A DNA stretch of 50,913 nucleotides, taken from the NCBI GenBank assembly GCA_903893215.1, contig CAITLJ010000050.1, positions 1 to 50,913 of the forward strand, in the 5' to 3' direction. The position numbers and the translations under genes are program-made. The notes below the pieces were generated by a model that saw only the letters and a list, made by a program, of their open reading frames with translations, searched no databases and was not told the DNA's origin. Shown piece by piece: positions 1 to 8,521 of this stretch. Position 1 is the stretch's first letter; each line of letters opens with the position of its first letter. This DNA is from an uncultured Ferrovum sp. GTDB lineage: Bacteria > Pseudomonadota > Gammaproteobacteria > Burkholderiales > Ferrovaceae.

Positions 1-3000
1 CAGCCGGTATGGACCTGCTGACCCGTGCCGAACAGGTCAAAATTGACGCCCTGCGCCAGGCTGGTGGTGTGGATGCCCTGTCCACTCAGGTCGAGCACGA
101 TTGGCGTGCCCAGCGTGAGGCTCGAGATCTGGTCGGTGCTAAGGGCGGCGATCTGACCGCCGCTGAGTGACAGTACTTGCCCGCTGGTAAGTGCGCCGAT
201 TTGGGTCGTGGTCAGCACGGAAATCTCGGCCGTGGTCAGTGCCAGCACCTGTGCTGTGCTGAAGGCGGCGATTTGGCTGGTGGTCAGGCCGGTGGCAATC
301 TGATCAGTGGACAGTGCCGCAATATCGGCCGTGGTCAGCGCGGCAACGTCCTTCAGGCCGATCGCGCTGATCTGGGCAGAACCCAGACTGTTGATCTGTG
401 CTGTCGACAAGCCCTGATGGACCTGTGCGGTGGTCAGTGCAGCGACCTGCGCCGTGGTCAGGCCGGACTGCACCTGATCGGTGGTCAGTGCAGCCACTTG
501 CGCGGTGGTGAACGCCTGCACCTGCTGGGTCGACAGCACGGCGATATCGGTGGTGCCAAATCCGGTTTGCAGTTGCAGGGTGGACAGCACGGCAATGTCG
601 GCAGTGTTGAAAGCCTGGCGGATCTGGCTGGTGGTCAGACTCACCAGTTGGTCGGAGCTCAATGCCGCTACCTGCAGGGTGCCCAGCACCGCTACCTGCG
701 CCGTGCTCAAGCCCAGTTGCAGCTGGTCGGTGCCCAGCGCGGCGACTTGTGCGGTGGTGAGCACCGCGATGTCACGGGTACTGATCGCAGCTATCTGGTC
801 GGTGGTCAGTGCTGCCAACTGCGCTGTCGTCAACCCCGCACGCACCTGCGCCGTGGTCATTACGGCAATCTGCGCGGTAGTCAAACCGCTGGTGGTCTGG
901 TCAGTGGTCAACGCGGCGACCTGCGCCGTGGTCAAGGCCAGGATCTGGCTGCTCGACAGGGCATTGAGGTCGCTGCTGTTCAGGCTGGCCTGCACCTGCA
1001 GCGTGCTCAGCACCGCGATATCGGCGCTCGAGAAGCCCTGCCGCAGCTGCGCGGTGGTCAGCGCTACCAGCTGGTCGGTGCCGAGTGCCGCGATCTGCTT
1101 GGTGCCAAGCGCCGCCACCTGTGTGGTGGAGAGGCCCAGGGTGATCTGGTCGGAGGTCAGCGCTGCCACATTCGTCGTGGTCAAGGCAGCCAGATCACGC
1201 GTGGTGATCGCAGCGATCTGCTGGGTATTGAGGGCTTGCAGCTGCGCTGACGTCAGACCCAGCGCCACTTGCGCGGTGGTCAGCGCGGCAATCTGGGTGG
1301 TGGTCAGCCCACCTTGCACCTGATCGGTGGTCAGCGCAGCAATGTCGGCGGTGTTGAGTGCCACCACCTGCGCGGTAGTCAGGTTGGCAATCTGTGCGGA
1401 GTTGAGGCCGCCCTGAACCTGCGCGGTCGACAAGGTGGCCATGTCGGCGATGTTGAAGCCCAGACGTACCTGATCGGTGGTCATCACGCCAATTTGCCCT
1501 GTACCCAGCGCTGCGACCTGTGCCGTGCCCAAGGCGGCGATTTGCGCCGTGCCCAGGCCCAGCGTGATCTGGTCCGACGTGAGCACGCTCACATTGATGG
1601 TGGTGAGCGCTGCCACGTCGCGTGTGCTCAACGCGGCGATCTCGCTGGTGGTGAACGCCACCAGCTGATCGGAAGTCAGGCCGTCATGCACCTGGCTGGT
1701 GGTCAGGGCAGCGACGTCGGCCGTCTTCAGCCCAAGGCTGATCTGGTCAGTGGTGAGGGCGGCGATCTGGCTGGTGCCAAGCGCCACCACCTGTGCGGTA
1801 GTCAGTGCACCGATCTGGCTGGTCGACAGACCGGCCTGCAGTTGCAGCGTGGTGAGCGCCGCAATATCGCGGGTGCTGAATGCAGCCACTTCCCCGTTGG
1901 TCAGCACGGCCAGCTGATCGGTGGTGAGGCCTTGCGCCACCTGTTGCGTCGAGAGCACCGCGATGTCCATCGTATTGAGCCCGACCGTGAGCTGATCCGA
2001 GGTGAGTGCGGCGATCTGCGCAGAATTCAGGGCCAGCACCTGCGCCGTGGTCATTGCAGCCACCTGCGCGGTGGTCAAGCCGAGCTGCACTTGCTGGGTG
2101 GTCAGTGCTGCGACATCCAGCGTGCTGAAGCCGGTGCGTACCTGGTCCGTGGTCAGGACGGCCAGCTGGTCCGTGCCCAGCGCGGCGATCTGTGCCGCGG
2201 TGAGCGCCGCCACCTGGACAGTCGACAGGCCGGAGGCCAGCTGGTCCGACGTGAGCGCGCTCACCTTGCTGGTACCCAGGGCAACCAGATCCGCCGCGCT
2301 GAGGCCGGCGCGCACCTGGCTGGTGGTCAGGCTGGCCAACTGGCTTGAGTTCAGAATGGCTACCTGCAAGGTGCCCAGCGCCGCCACCTGGGCGGTGCTG
2401 AAGCCTTGCTGCAGCTGGTCCGTGCCGAGCGCAGCGATCTGTGCGGTATTGAGTGCGGCAATATCGCGGGTGCTGATTGCAGCCACCTGCGCCGTGGTCA
2501 GCGCCGCCAGTTGTGCGGTGGTCAGTCCGGCACGTACCTGCGCGGTGGTCAGCACGGCGATTTGTGCCGTGCTCAGGCCATTGGTGGTCTGGTCGGTGGT
2601 CAAGGCCGCGATCTGCGCGGTGCTGAGCGCCAGGATTTGCGCGCTCGACAAGGCCAAGATGTCGGTGCTGGCCAGACCGGTCTGCAATTGCATGGTGTTC
2701 AGCACGGCAATGTCGGCGGTGGAAAAGCCCTGACGCAGCTGGGCGGTGGTCAGTGCCGCCAGCTGGTCGGAACTGAGTGCCGCCACCTGGGCGGTGCCGA
2801 GTGCGGCCACCTGGGCTGTCGACAGCCCCAACGTGATCTGGTCCGAAGTCAGTGCCGCCACATTGGTGGTGCTCAGCACCGCCACGTCACGGGTGGTGAT
2901 CGCGGCCACCTGCGCCGTGGTCAGTGCCTGCAGCTGGGCCGAGGTCAGGCCGAGTGCCACCTGCGCCGTGGTGAGCGCAGCAATCTGGGTGCTGGTCAGC

Positions 3001-6000
3001 ACATTTTGCAGCTGATCGGTGGTGAGCGCAGCAATGTTGGCAGTGTTGAGTGCCACCACCTGCGCCGTGGTCAGGCTGGCAATCTGCGCCGAGTTGAGGC
3101 CACCTTGCACCTGCGCAGTTGACAGGGTTGCCATGTCGGCGGCGTTGAGGCCCAGACGGATCTGGTCGGTGGTCATCACGCCAATCTGTGCGGTTCCCAG
3201 GGCGGCGACCTGTGCGGTGCCGAGTGCAGCCACCTGGGCGGTCGAAAGCCCCAGCGTGATCTGGTCGGAGGTGAGCACGCTGATATTGCCGGTGGTGAGG
3301 ACCGCCACATTGCGGGTGGTGAGTGCGGCGATTTCACTGGTGGTGAAGGCCACCATCTGGTCGGAAGTCAGACCTGCATGCGCCTGGCTGGTGGTCAGCA
3401 TGGCTATGTCGGCGGTATTCAGGCCCTGGCTGATCTGGTCGGTAGTCAGTGCCGACACCAGGTTGTTGCCCAGCACCACCATCTGGGTGGTGGTCAGGGC
3501 GGCAATCTGGCTGGTGGTGAGGCCGGTCTGAAACTGCGCCGTGGTGAGGGCGGCAATGTCCCGCGTGTTGATGGCCGCCACCTGCGCGCTGGTGAGTGCG
3601 CTGATCTGGCTGGTGGAGAAGCCCTGCGCCAGTTGCGCCGTGGACAGGATGGCGATGTCGGCCGTGCGCAGACCCACGCTGATCTGGTCGGTGGTCAGGG
3701 CGGCGACCTGCGCCGTACTCAGGGTGGCGACCTGCGCCGTGCTGAGGGCATTGATCAGGGTGGTGGACAGGCCCGCCTGCACCTGCAGCGTGCTCAGGGC
3801 GGCGATATCGCTGGTGCTGAGACCAGCGCGCGTCTGCGCGGAGGTGAAGGCACCGAGTTGGTCGGTGGTGAGAGCCGCCACCTGGGCCGTGCCCAGAGCG
3901 GCCACCTGGGCCGTGGAAAGTCCCAGTGTGATCTGGTCCGAGCCCAGCACGGCAATGTTGCCAGTGGTCAGCACAGCCACGTCGCGCGAGGTCAGAGCAG
4001 CAATCTGGGCGGTGGTGAACGCCGCCAGCTGATCAGAGCCCAGTCCCTGACGCACCTGCGCGGTGGTCAGCACGGCCACCTGACTGGTGGTCAGGCCTTG
4101 CGGGATCTGGTCGGTGGTGAGCGAGGCGATCTGGGCGGTGGTGAAGGCCATCACCTGGGTCGATGACAGCGCAGCCAGTTGGGTGGTGGTCAGACCCTGG
4201 GAAACCTGCGCAGTGGTGAGCGCCGCGATGTCGTTGGTGTTCAGGCCCAGGCGCACCTGCGCCGTAGTCAGTGCGGCAATCTGCGCGGTGGCGAGGTTGC
4301 TGATCTGGGTGGTGTTGAGGGCGGCCAGCAGGGCGGTGCTCAACACGCCGGCAATCTGGTCGCTGCCCAATGCCGCCAGCTGGTTTGCGCTCAAGGCAGC
4401 CACGTCGGCGGTGCGCAGGCCCTGCATGATCTGGGTGGAGGTCAGCGCAGCAATCTGCGCCGTGGTCAGCGCCACCACTTGTGCTGTGGTCAGCGCATTG
4501 ACCTGCGCCGTGGTCAGCCCCTGGCTGATCTGGTCGGTGGTGAGCGCAGCGATGTTGTTGGTCGACAGCACCGCCACATCCCTGGTGGAGAGGGCGGCAA
4601 TCTGGGTGCTCGACAACACGACCAGCTGGTCAGAGGTGAGTCCGGACCTGGCCTGCACCGTGGTCAGGGCGGCGAGATCGGCGGTGCCAAGACTCAGCGT
4701 TATCTGGTCGGTGGTCAAGGCAGCAAACTGCGCAGTGCCCAAGGCAGTCACCTGCGCAGTGCTGAAGGCGGCCAGTTGCGCGGTAGTCAAACCGGCTTGC
4801 AACTGCAGGGTGGTGAGGCTTGCCACGTCGCGGGTGCTCAGGGCGGCGGCCTGGGCGGTGCCGAGCGCGGCGATCTGATCGGTGCTGAGCCCCTGCGCCA
4901 CCTGCGCTGTCGACAGGATGGCGATGTCGGCCGTATTGATGCCCAGCGCCAGCTGGTCGGTGGTCAACGCAGCGATCTGGGCGGTGCCCAGCACGGCCAC
5001 TTGCGCCGTGCTCAGGGCAGCGACGTGCTGGGTACCGAGGCCCGCCTGCAGCTGCAGGGTGCTCAGTGTGGCAATGTCGGCGGTGCTCAGACCGGCGCGC
5101 ACCTGTGCAGTGGTTAGCACGGCCAGCTGGTCAGACGTCAGTGCGGCCACCTGCGCAGTGCCCAAGGCGGCGATCTGTGCGGTCGACAGCCCCTGGGCGA
5201 TCTGGTCGGTGCCCAGCAGTGCCACGTTGGCGGTGGTCAGGGCGGCGACGTCGCGGGTGGTCAGTGCGGCGATCTGGCTGGTACTGAACATGGCCAGCTG
5301 GTCGGAGCCGAGCGCCTGGCGCACCTGGGCCGTGGTCAGTGCAGCCACCTGCAGCGTGGTGAGGCCCTGCGCAATCTGGTCGGTGCCCAGGGCGGCAAAC
5401 TGGCTGGTGGTCAGGGCGGCCACTTGCGCCGTGGAAAGCGCCTGCACCTGGGTGGTGGTCAAGCCTTGCGCCACCTGTTGGGTGGTCAGCGCAGCGATGT
5501 CGCTGGTGCCCATGCCCTGACGGATTTGCGCAGTGCTGAGTGCAGCAAGCTGGCTGGTGGTCAGGGCGGCCACCTGGGCGGTGCCGAGTGCGGCAAGCTG
5601 GGTGGTGCTGAGGCCGGCCTGCAACTGATCACTGCCCAGCGCTTCCAGCTGGCTGCTGTTCAGCACGACCAGGTCCTTCACGGTCATGGCCGCCACCTGC
5701 GCCGAACTGAATACGGCCAGCTGATCGGTGGTCAACGCCTGCCTGACCTGAGCGGTGGTCAACGCTGCCACTTCGGTGGTGGTCAGGCCTAGGGTTATCT
5801 GGTCGGTGGTGAGCGCAGCCACACTGGCGGTGGTCAGAGCCACCAGTTCCGCCGTGCTCAGGGCACTGATCTGGCTGGACGTGAGTCCCTGCTGCACCTG
5901 CGCCGTCGAGAGCGCGGCAATGTCGGCTGTGGTGAAGCCGTAACGGAGCTGGCTGGTGGTCAGTACGGCAATCTGTGCTGTGCTGAGTGCACCCACCTGG

Positions 6001-7940
6001 GTAGTCGACAGGGTGGCCACCTGCAGCGTGGTCAGGCCCTGTGCCACCTGGTCGGTGGTCATGCTGGCCACATCAAGCGTGCTGAGAGCGGCAATGCTCT
6101 TCACGCTGAAGGCCGCCACCTGGGCGGTGCTGAAGCTGCTGATGTGGTCGGTGGTCAGACCGGCCTTCACCTGCGCGGTGGTCAGTGCCGCCACATGGCT
6201 GGTGGTCAGGCCTTGCGATGTTTGTGCGGTGGTCAGTGCGGCCACCGACTGGGTGGTCAGTGCCACCACCTGGCTGGTGGTGAATGCGTTGAGCTGGCTG
6301 GTGGTCAGGCCCTGCTGCACCTGCAGCGTGTTCAACACCGCCACTTGCCTGGTGGTCAGGCCTTGCTGGACCTGCGCGGTGGTCAGCGCGCCAATCTGGT
6401 CTGTGCTGAGCACCTGCACCTGACTGGTCGACAGGGTTGCGATCTGGCTGGTGCTGAGGCCGGCCTGCACCTGCGCAGTGTTCAGCGTGCTGACCTGGTC
6501 GGTGGTCAGCACCGCGATGCTGCGTGTGGTGAGTGCTGCCACCTGATTGGTCGCCAGCGCTGCCACCTGCGTGGTGGTCAGGCCTTGCGCCACCTGCGCT
6601 GTGGTCAGCGCAGCGACGTGGGCAGTGCTGAGTCCGGAGAGCACCTGATCGGTAGTCAGTACGGCAATGTTGCTGGTGGTGAGCGCCACCACCTGATTGG
6701 TGGTAAGCGCAGCGATCTGTGCCGTACCCAGGCCCGACTGCACCTGATCGCTGGTCAGCGCAGCCACCTGTGCGGTGCGCAATCCCTGATGGATCTGTGC
6801 GGTGGTCAGCACGGCCACCTGATCGGTGCTCAGCGCCACGGTCTGCAGTGTGCTCAGGCTGTTCACCTGCGTGGTGGTCAGTCCAGACTGCACCTGGTCG
6901 GTGGTCAGCGCAGCGATGCTGGCGGTGCCCAGCGCGGCGACTTCACGCGTGGTCAGCACCGATACCTGCAAGGTATTCAGGCCGGAATGCACCTGATCGG
7001 TGGTCAGCGCCGCTACCTGGCCGGTGGTCAGTCCCTGGGCGACCTGTGCGGTGGTCAGCGCACCGATCTGATCGGTGCTCAACACCACTGTCTGCGCCGT
7101 GGTCAGCGCGGCAATCTGGCTGGTGCTGAGGCCGATGCGCATCTGCGCGGTGTTGAGCGCCTGAATGTTGTCAGTGCCCAGCACGGCGACGTCGGCATTG
7201 CTGAGGGCGCCCAGCTGGCTGGTGGTCAGCACTGCGGTCTGCGTGGCGGTCAGGCCCTGCGCCACCTGCGTGGTGCTGAGTGCAGCGATTTGCGCCGAAC
7301 CCAGGCCAGATTGCACCTGATCGGTGGTCAGCACGGCGAACTGGGCGCTGCCCAGTGCCTGCACCTGACGGGTGCTCAGTGCCTGCACATCGGCCACGCT
7401 AAGGCCGGACGTCACCTGATCGGTGGTCAGTGCGCCCACCTGGGCGCTGGTCAGTCCCTGTCGTACCTGCGCAGTCGACAGGACCGCGATGTCGGCACTT
7501 CCCATCGACACCACCTGGGCGGTGGTCATGGCGGCCAATTGGTTGGTGGCCAGACCCTGCTGGACCTGATCGGTGGTCAGCGCAGCCACCTGGTCAGTGG
7601 TCAGCGCGTTGACGTTGCGGGTGCTGAGCGCACTGACTTGCGCGGAACTCAGCACCTGCACCTGATCGCTGCTCAGCGCAACGGTCTGCGCCGTGCTGAG
7701 GCTGGCGATATCGGCGGTGGTCAGCCCACTGCGGATCTGTGCCGTGTTGAGCGCGGCCAGCGCATTGGTGCTGATTGCTGCCACCAGCTTGGCTGACAGT
7801 GAGGACAGCTGGGCGGTGCTCAAGGCACTGACCTGATCGCTGGTGAGCAGTGCCACGTCGGCGGTGGTCATGGTGGCCAGTTGGCTGGTCGTCAATGCTG
7901 CGAATTGAGACGAGCTGAAAGCCGTGAAAATCGATGCCAT
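1..7940 (-). CDS. giant repetitive protein, 3' end outside window
   Basis: An open frame on the minus strand starts at ATG 7940 and runs off the left edge, giving at least 2646 residues. AAGGA lies 9 nt before the ATG, and the start reads MASIFTAFSSSQFAALTTSQ. Almost the whole protein is a tandem array of 8-residue units like AALTTAQV and 9-residue units like QQGLTTAQV, roughly 300 in all by my estimate. Near the left edge the array gives way to GTPIVLDLSGQGIHTTS followed by GVNFDLFGTG. This type of motif is known from large RTX-like, calcium-binding or adhesin-like secreted proteins. There is no N-terminal signal peptide, which would fit type I secretion with a C-terminal signal beyond the window; that is inference. 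I followed the frame by eye and saw no stop. Function unknown; a secreted surface or adhesin-like protein is the most likely reading. Confidence 0.85.
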   Translation of the reverse strand, partial: MASIFTAFSSSQFAALTTSQLATMTTADVALLTSDQVSALSTAQLSSLSAKLVAAISTNALAALNTAQIRSGLTTADIASLSTAQTVALSSDQVQVLSSAQVSALSTRNVNALTTDQVAALTTDQVQQGLATNQLAAMTTAQVVSMGSADIAVLSTAQVRQGLTSAQVGALTTDQVTSGLSVADVQALSTRQVQALGSAQFAVLTTDQVQSGLGSAQIAALSTTQVAQGLTATQTAVLTTSQLGALSNADVAVLGTDNIQALNTAQMRIGLSTSQIAALTTAQTVVLSTDQIGALTTAQVAQGLTTGQVAALTTDQVHSGLNTLQVSVLTTREVAALGTASIAALTTDQVQSGLTTTQVNSLSTLQTVALSTDQVAVLTTAQIHQGLRTAQVAALTSDQVQSGLGTAQIAALTTNQVVALTTSNIAVLTTDQVLSGLSTAHVAALTTAQVAQGLTTTQVAALATNQVAALTTRSIAVLTTDQVSTLNTAQVQAGLSTSQIATLSTSQVQVLSTDQIGALTTAQVQQGLTTRQVAVLNTLQVQQGLTTSQLNAFTTSQVVALTTQSVAALTTAQTSQGLTTSHVAALTTAQVKAGLTTDHISSFSTAQVAAFSVKSIAALSTLDVASMTTDQVAQGLTTLQVATLSTTQVGALSTAQIAVLTTSQLRYGFTTADIAALSTAQVQQGLTSSQISALSTAELVALTTASVAALTTDQITLGLTTTEVAALTTAQVRQALTTDQLAVFSSAQVAAMTVKDLVVLNSSQLEALGSDQLQAGLSTTQLAALGTAQVAALTTSQLAALSTAQIRQGMGTSDIAALTTQQVAQGLTTTQVQALSTAQVAALTTSQFAALGTDQIAQGLTTLQVAALTTAQVRQALGSDQLAMFSTSQIAALTTRDVAALTTANVALLGTDQIAQGLSTAQIAALGTAQVAALTSDQLAVLTTAQVRAGLSTADIATLSTLQLQAGLGTQHVAALSTAQVAVLGTAQIAALTTDQLALGINTADIAILSTAQVAQGLSTDQIAALGTAQAAALSTRDVASLTTLQLQAGLTTAQLAAFSTAQVTALGTAQFAALTTDQITLSLGTADLAALTTVQARSGLTSDQLVVLSSTQIAALSTRDVAVLSTNNIAALTTDQISQGLTTAQVNALTTAQVVALTTAQIAALTSTQIMQGLRTADVAALSANQLAALGSDQIAGVLSTALLAALNTTQISNLATAQIAALTTAQVRLGLNTNDIAALTTAQVSQGLTTTQLAALSSTQVMAFTTAQIASLTTDQIPQGLTTSQVAVLTTAQVRQGLGSDQLAAFTTAQIAALTSRDVAVLTTGNIAVLGSDQITLGLSTAQVAALGTAQVAALTTDQLGAFTSAQTRAGLSTSDIAALSTLQVQAGLSTTLINALSTAQVATLSTAQVAALTTDQISVGLRTADIAILSTAQLAQGFSTSQISALTSAQVAAINTRDIAALTTAQFQTGLTTSQIAALTTTQMVVLGNNLVSALTTDQISQGLNTADIAMLTTSQAHAGLTSDQMVAFTTSEIAALTTRNVAVLTTGNISVLTSDQITLGLSTAQVAALGTAQVAALGTAQIGVMTTDQIRLGLNAADMATLSTAQVQGGLNSAQIASLTTAQVVALNTANIAALTTDQLQNVLTSTQIAALTTAQVALGLTSAQLQALTTAQVAAITTRDVAVLSTTNVAALTSDQITLGLSTAQVAALGTAQVAALSSDQLAALTTAQLRQGFSTADIAVLNTMQLQTGLASTDILALSSAQILALSTAQIAALTTDQTTNGLSTAQIAVLTTAQVRAGLTTAQLAALTTAQVAAISTRDIAALNTAQIAALGTDQLQQGFSTAQVAALGTLQVAILNSSQLASLTTSQVRAGLSAADLVALGTSKVSALTSDQLASGLSTVQVAALTAAQIAALGTDQLAVLTTDQVRTGFSTLDVAALTTQQVQLGLTTAQVAAMTTAQVLALNSAQIAALTSDQLTVGLNTMDIAVLSTQQVAQGLTTDQLAVLTNGEVAAFSTRDIAALTTLQLQAGLSTSQIGALTTAQVVALGTSQIAALTTDQISLGLKTADVAALTTSQVHDGLTSDQLVAFTTSEIAALSTRDVAALTTINVSVLTSDQITLGLGTAQIAALGTAQVAALGTGQIGVMTTDQVRLGFNIADMATLSTAQVQGGLNSAQIANLTTAQVVALNTADIAALTTDQVQGGLTTTQIAALTTAQVALGLTSAQLQALNTQQIAAITTRDLAALTTTNVAALTSDQITLGLSTTQVAALGTKQIAALGTDQLVALTTAQLRQGFSSADIAVLSTLQVQASLNSSDLNALSSSQILALTTAQVAALTTDQTTSGLTTAQIAVMTTAQVRAGLTTAQLAALTTDQIAAISTRDIAVLTTAQVAALGTDQLQLGLSTAQVAVLGTLQVAALSSDQLVSLTTSQIRQAFNTADIAVLSTLQLQTGFGTTDIAVLSTQQVQAFTTAQVAALTTDQVQSGLTTAQVAALTTAQVHQGLSTAQINSLGSAQISAIGLKDVAALTTADIAALSTDQIATGLTTSQIAAFSTAQVLALTTAEISVLTTTQIGALTSGQVLSLSGGQIAALSTDQISSLTLGTPIVLDLSGQGIHTTSLAQGVNFDLFGTGQQVHTG
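115..7900 (-). repeat. 24/27-bp coding tandem repeat array
   Basis: The array encodes the 8- and 9-residue units of the giant protein. The 8-mer follows x-A-L-[TS]-T-x-[QD]-[VIL]; the 9-mer follows x-[QSA]-G-[LF]-[TSN]-T-x-[QD]-[VI] and recurs every few 8-mers. Read on the plus strand the same DNA gives long shadow frames rich in GGQ and RGQ, which are not genes. Confidence 0.9.
640..4023 (-). repeat. higher-order duplication, period about 1692 bp
   Basis: Two adjacent blocks of the array, about 640-2331 and 2332-4023, line up position by position at a 1692-bp offset (564 codons). Examples are 951 with 2643, 1259 with 2951, 1650 with 3342 and 1930 with 3622. The copies differ at scattered positions, so this is an old segmental duplication on top of the short repeat. 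Block edges are approximate. Confidence 0.7.
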
Positions 7941-8056
7941 GTTGTTCAGTCCTTGACCACTGCCGCGGGTATTTGTTTGGGTGTTGCACCGCGGGGGCCA
8001 TACCCCGGGCGTCGGACAATACAGCGGCAGGGGGGGCTGAATACTTTAGGTTTCAG

Positions 8057-8090
8057 GTGTCGAAGTGTCCGGTTTCGACGGATTCGACAC
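8057..8090. promoter_or_regulatory. 8-bp inverted repeat upstream of giant gene
   Basis: GTGTCGAA at 8057-8064 and its exact complement TTCGACAC at 8083-8090 are separated by 18 bp. A third TTCGAC lies at 8074. The element sits about 120 bp upstream of the giant gene's start, in the gap 7941-8204 that holds no gene I can support. It could be an operator for an unknown regulator. Confidence 0.35.
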
Positions 8091-8204
8091 ACTCTTTCAC
8101 AGACACTGGCTGGCTTGAGGACAGCGCAACGGCGCGTTGTGGCACATGCGGGGGCCGGCGAAATGTCGGGGGTCGACCGCGGCGGCCATGGTGCGCCGCG
8201 TGAC

Positions 8205-8234
8205 CAAAACAAAAAGCCCCGCAAACTGCGGGGC
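8205..8234 (-). terminator. Rho-independent terminator of tRNA-Leu(CAG)
   Basis: On the minus strand a perfect 7-bp stem (GCCCCGC/GCGGGGC at 8216-8234) with a 5-nt loop is followed by TTTTTGTTTT. It lies about 65 nt past the tRNA 3' end. Confidence 0.85.
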
Positions 8235-8299
8235 CTGTTTGTTGTGCAGTGGCTTGCGCCGGCTGCGAACCTTTGGCCTGAGCCGGGGGTTTATTACTG

Positions 8300-8386
8300 T
8301 GGTGCCCAGGAAAGGACTCGAACCTTCACACCATCGCTGGCGCATGGACCTGAACCATGTGCGTCTACCAATTCCGCCACCTGGGC
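8300..8386 (-). tRNA. tRNA-Leu(CAG)
   Basis: On the minus strand the acceptor GCCCAGG (8386-8380) pairs with CCTGGGC (8310-8304), followed by discriminator A and an encoded CCA (8302-8300). The D-arm GCGGAATTGGTAGACGC, the anticodon loop TTCAGGT (anticodon CAG), a long class II variable arm and the T-loop TTCGAGT are all present. It is divergent from rnr. Confidence 0.95.
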
Positions 8387-8395
8387 ACTGCAATA

Positions 8396-8417
8396 CCAGG
8401 CTTTTGCCTGGGTTTTT
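8396..8417 (+). terminator. terminator-like hairpin between tRNA-Leu and rnr
   Basis: CCAGGC-TTTT-GCCTGG is followed by GTTTTT on the plus strand. No plus-strand gene precedes it, so it would stop antisense transcription from the giant gene and tRNA region before rnr. On the minus strand the same palindrome falls between a possible TTGAAA -35 (8420-8415) and the tRNA, so it may instead be part of the tRNA promoter. Confidence 0.4.
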
Positions 8418-8521
8418 CAAGCTTATTAAGGTGGAAGGCAGCAGCCATAACCCTGTTACACTTGCGCTGTTGCTGCATTGCTGCAGCAGCAGAGACCGCA
8501 ATAATAAAGGATCGAAAAACT

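Noticed and set aside
177-7796. Long plus-strand frames rich in GGQ/RGQ that look like pentapeptide-type repeat proteins
   Set aside because: They are antisense shadows of the minus-strand repeat gene; the minus frame has a start with a ribosome site and a recognisable end module.
115-7900. CRISPR-like periodic repeats
   Set aside because: The periodicity is coding (24/27 bp, degenerate, no unique spacers).
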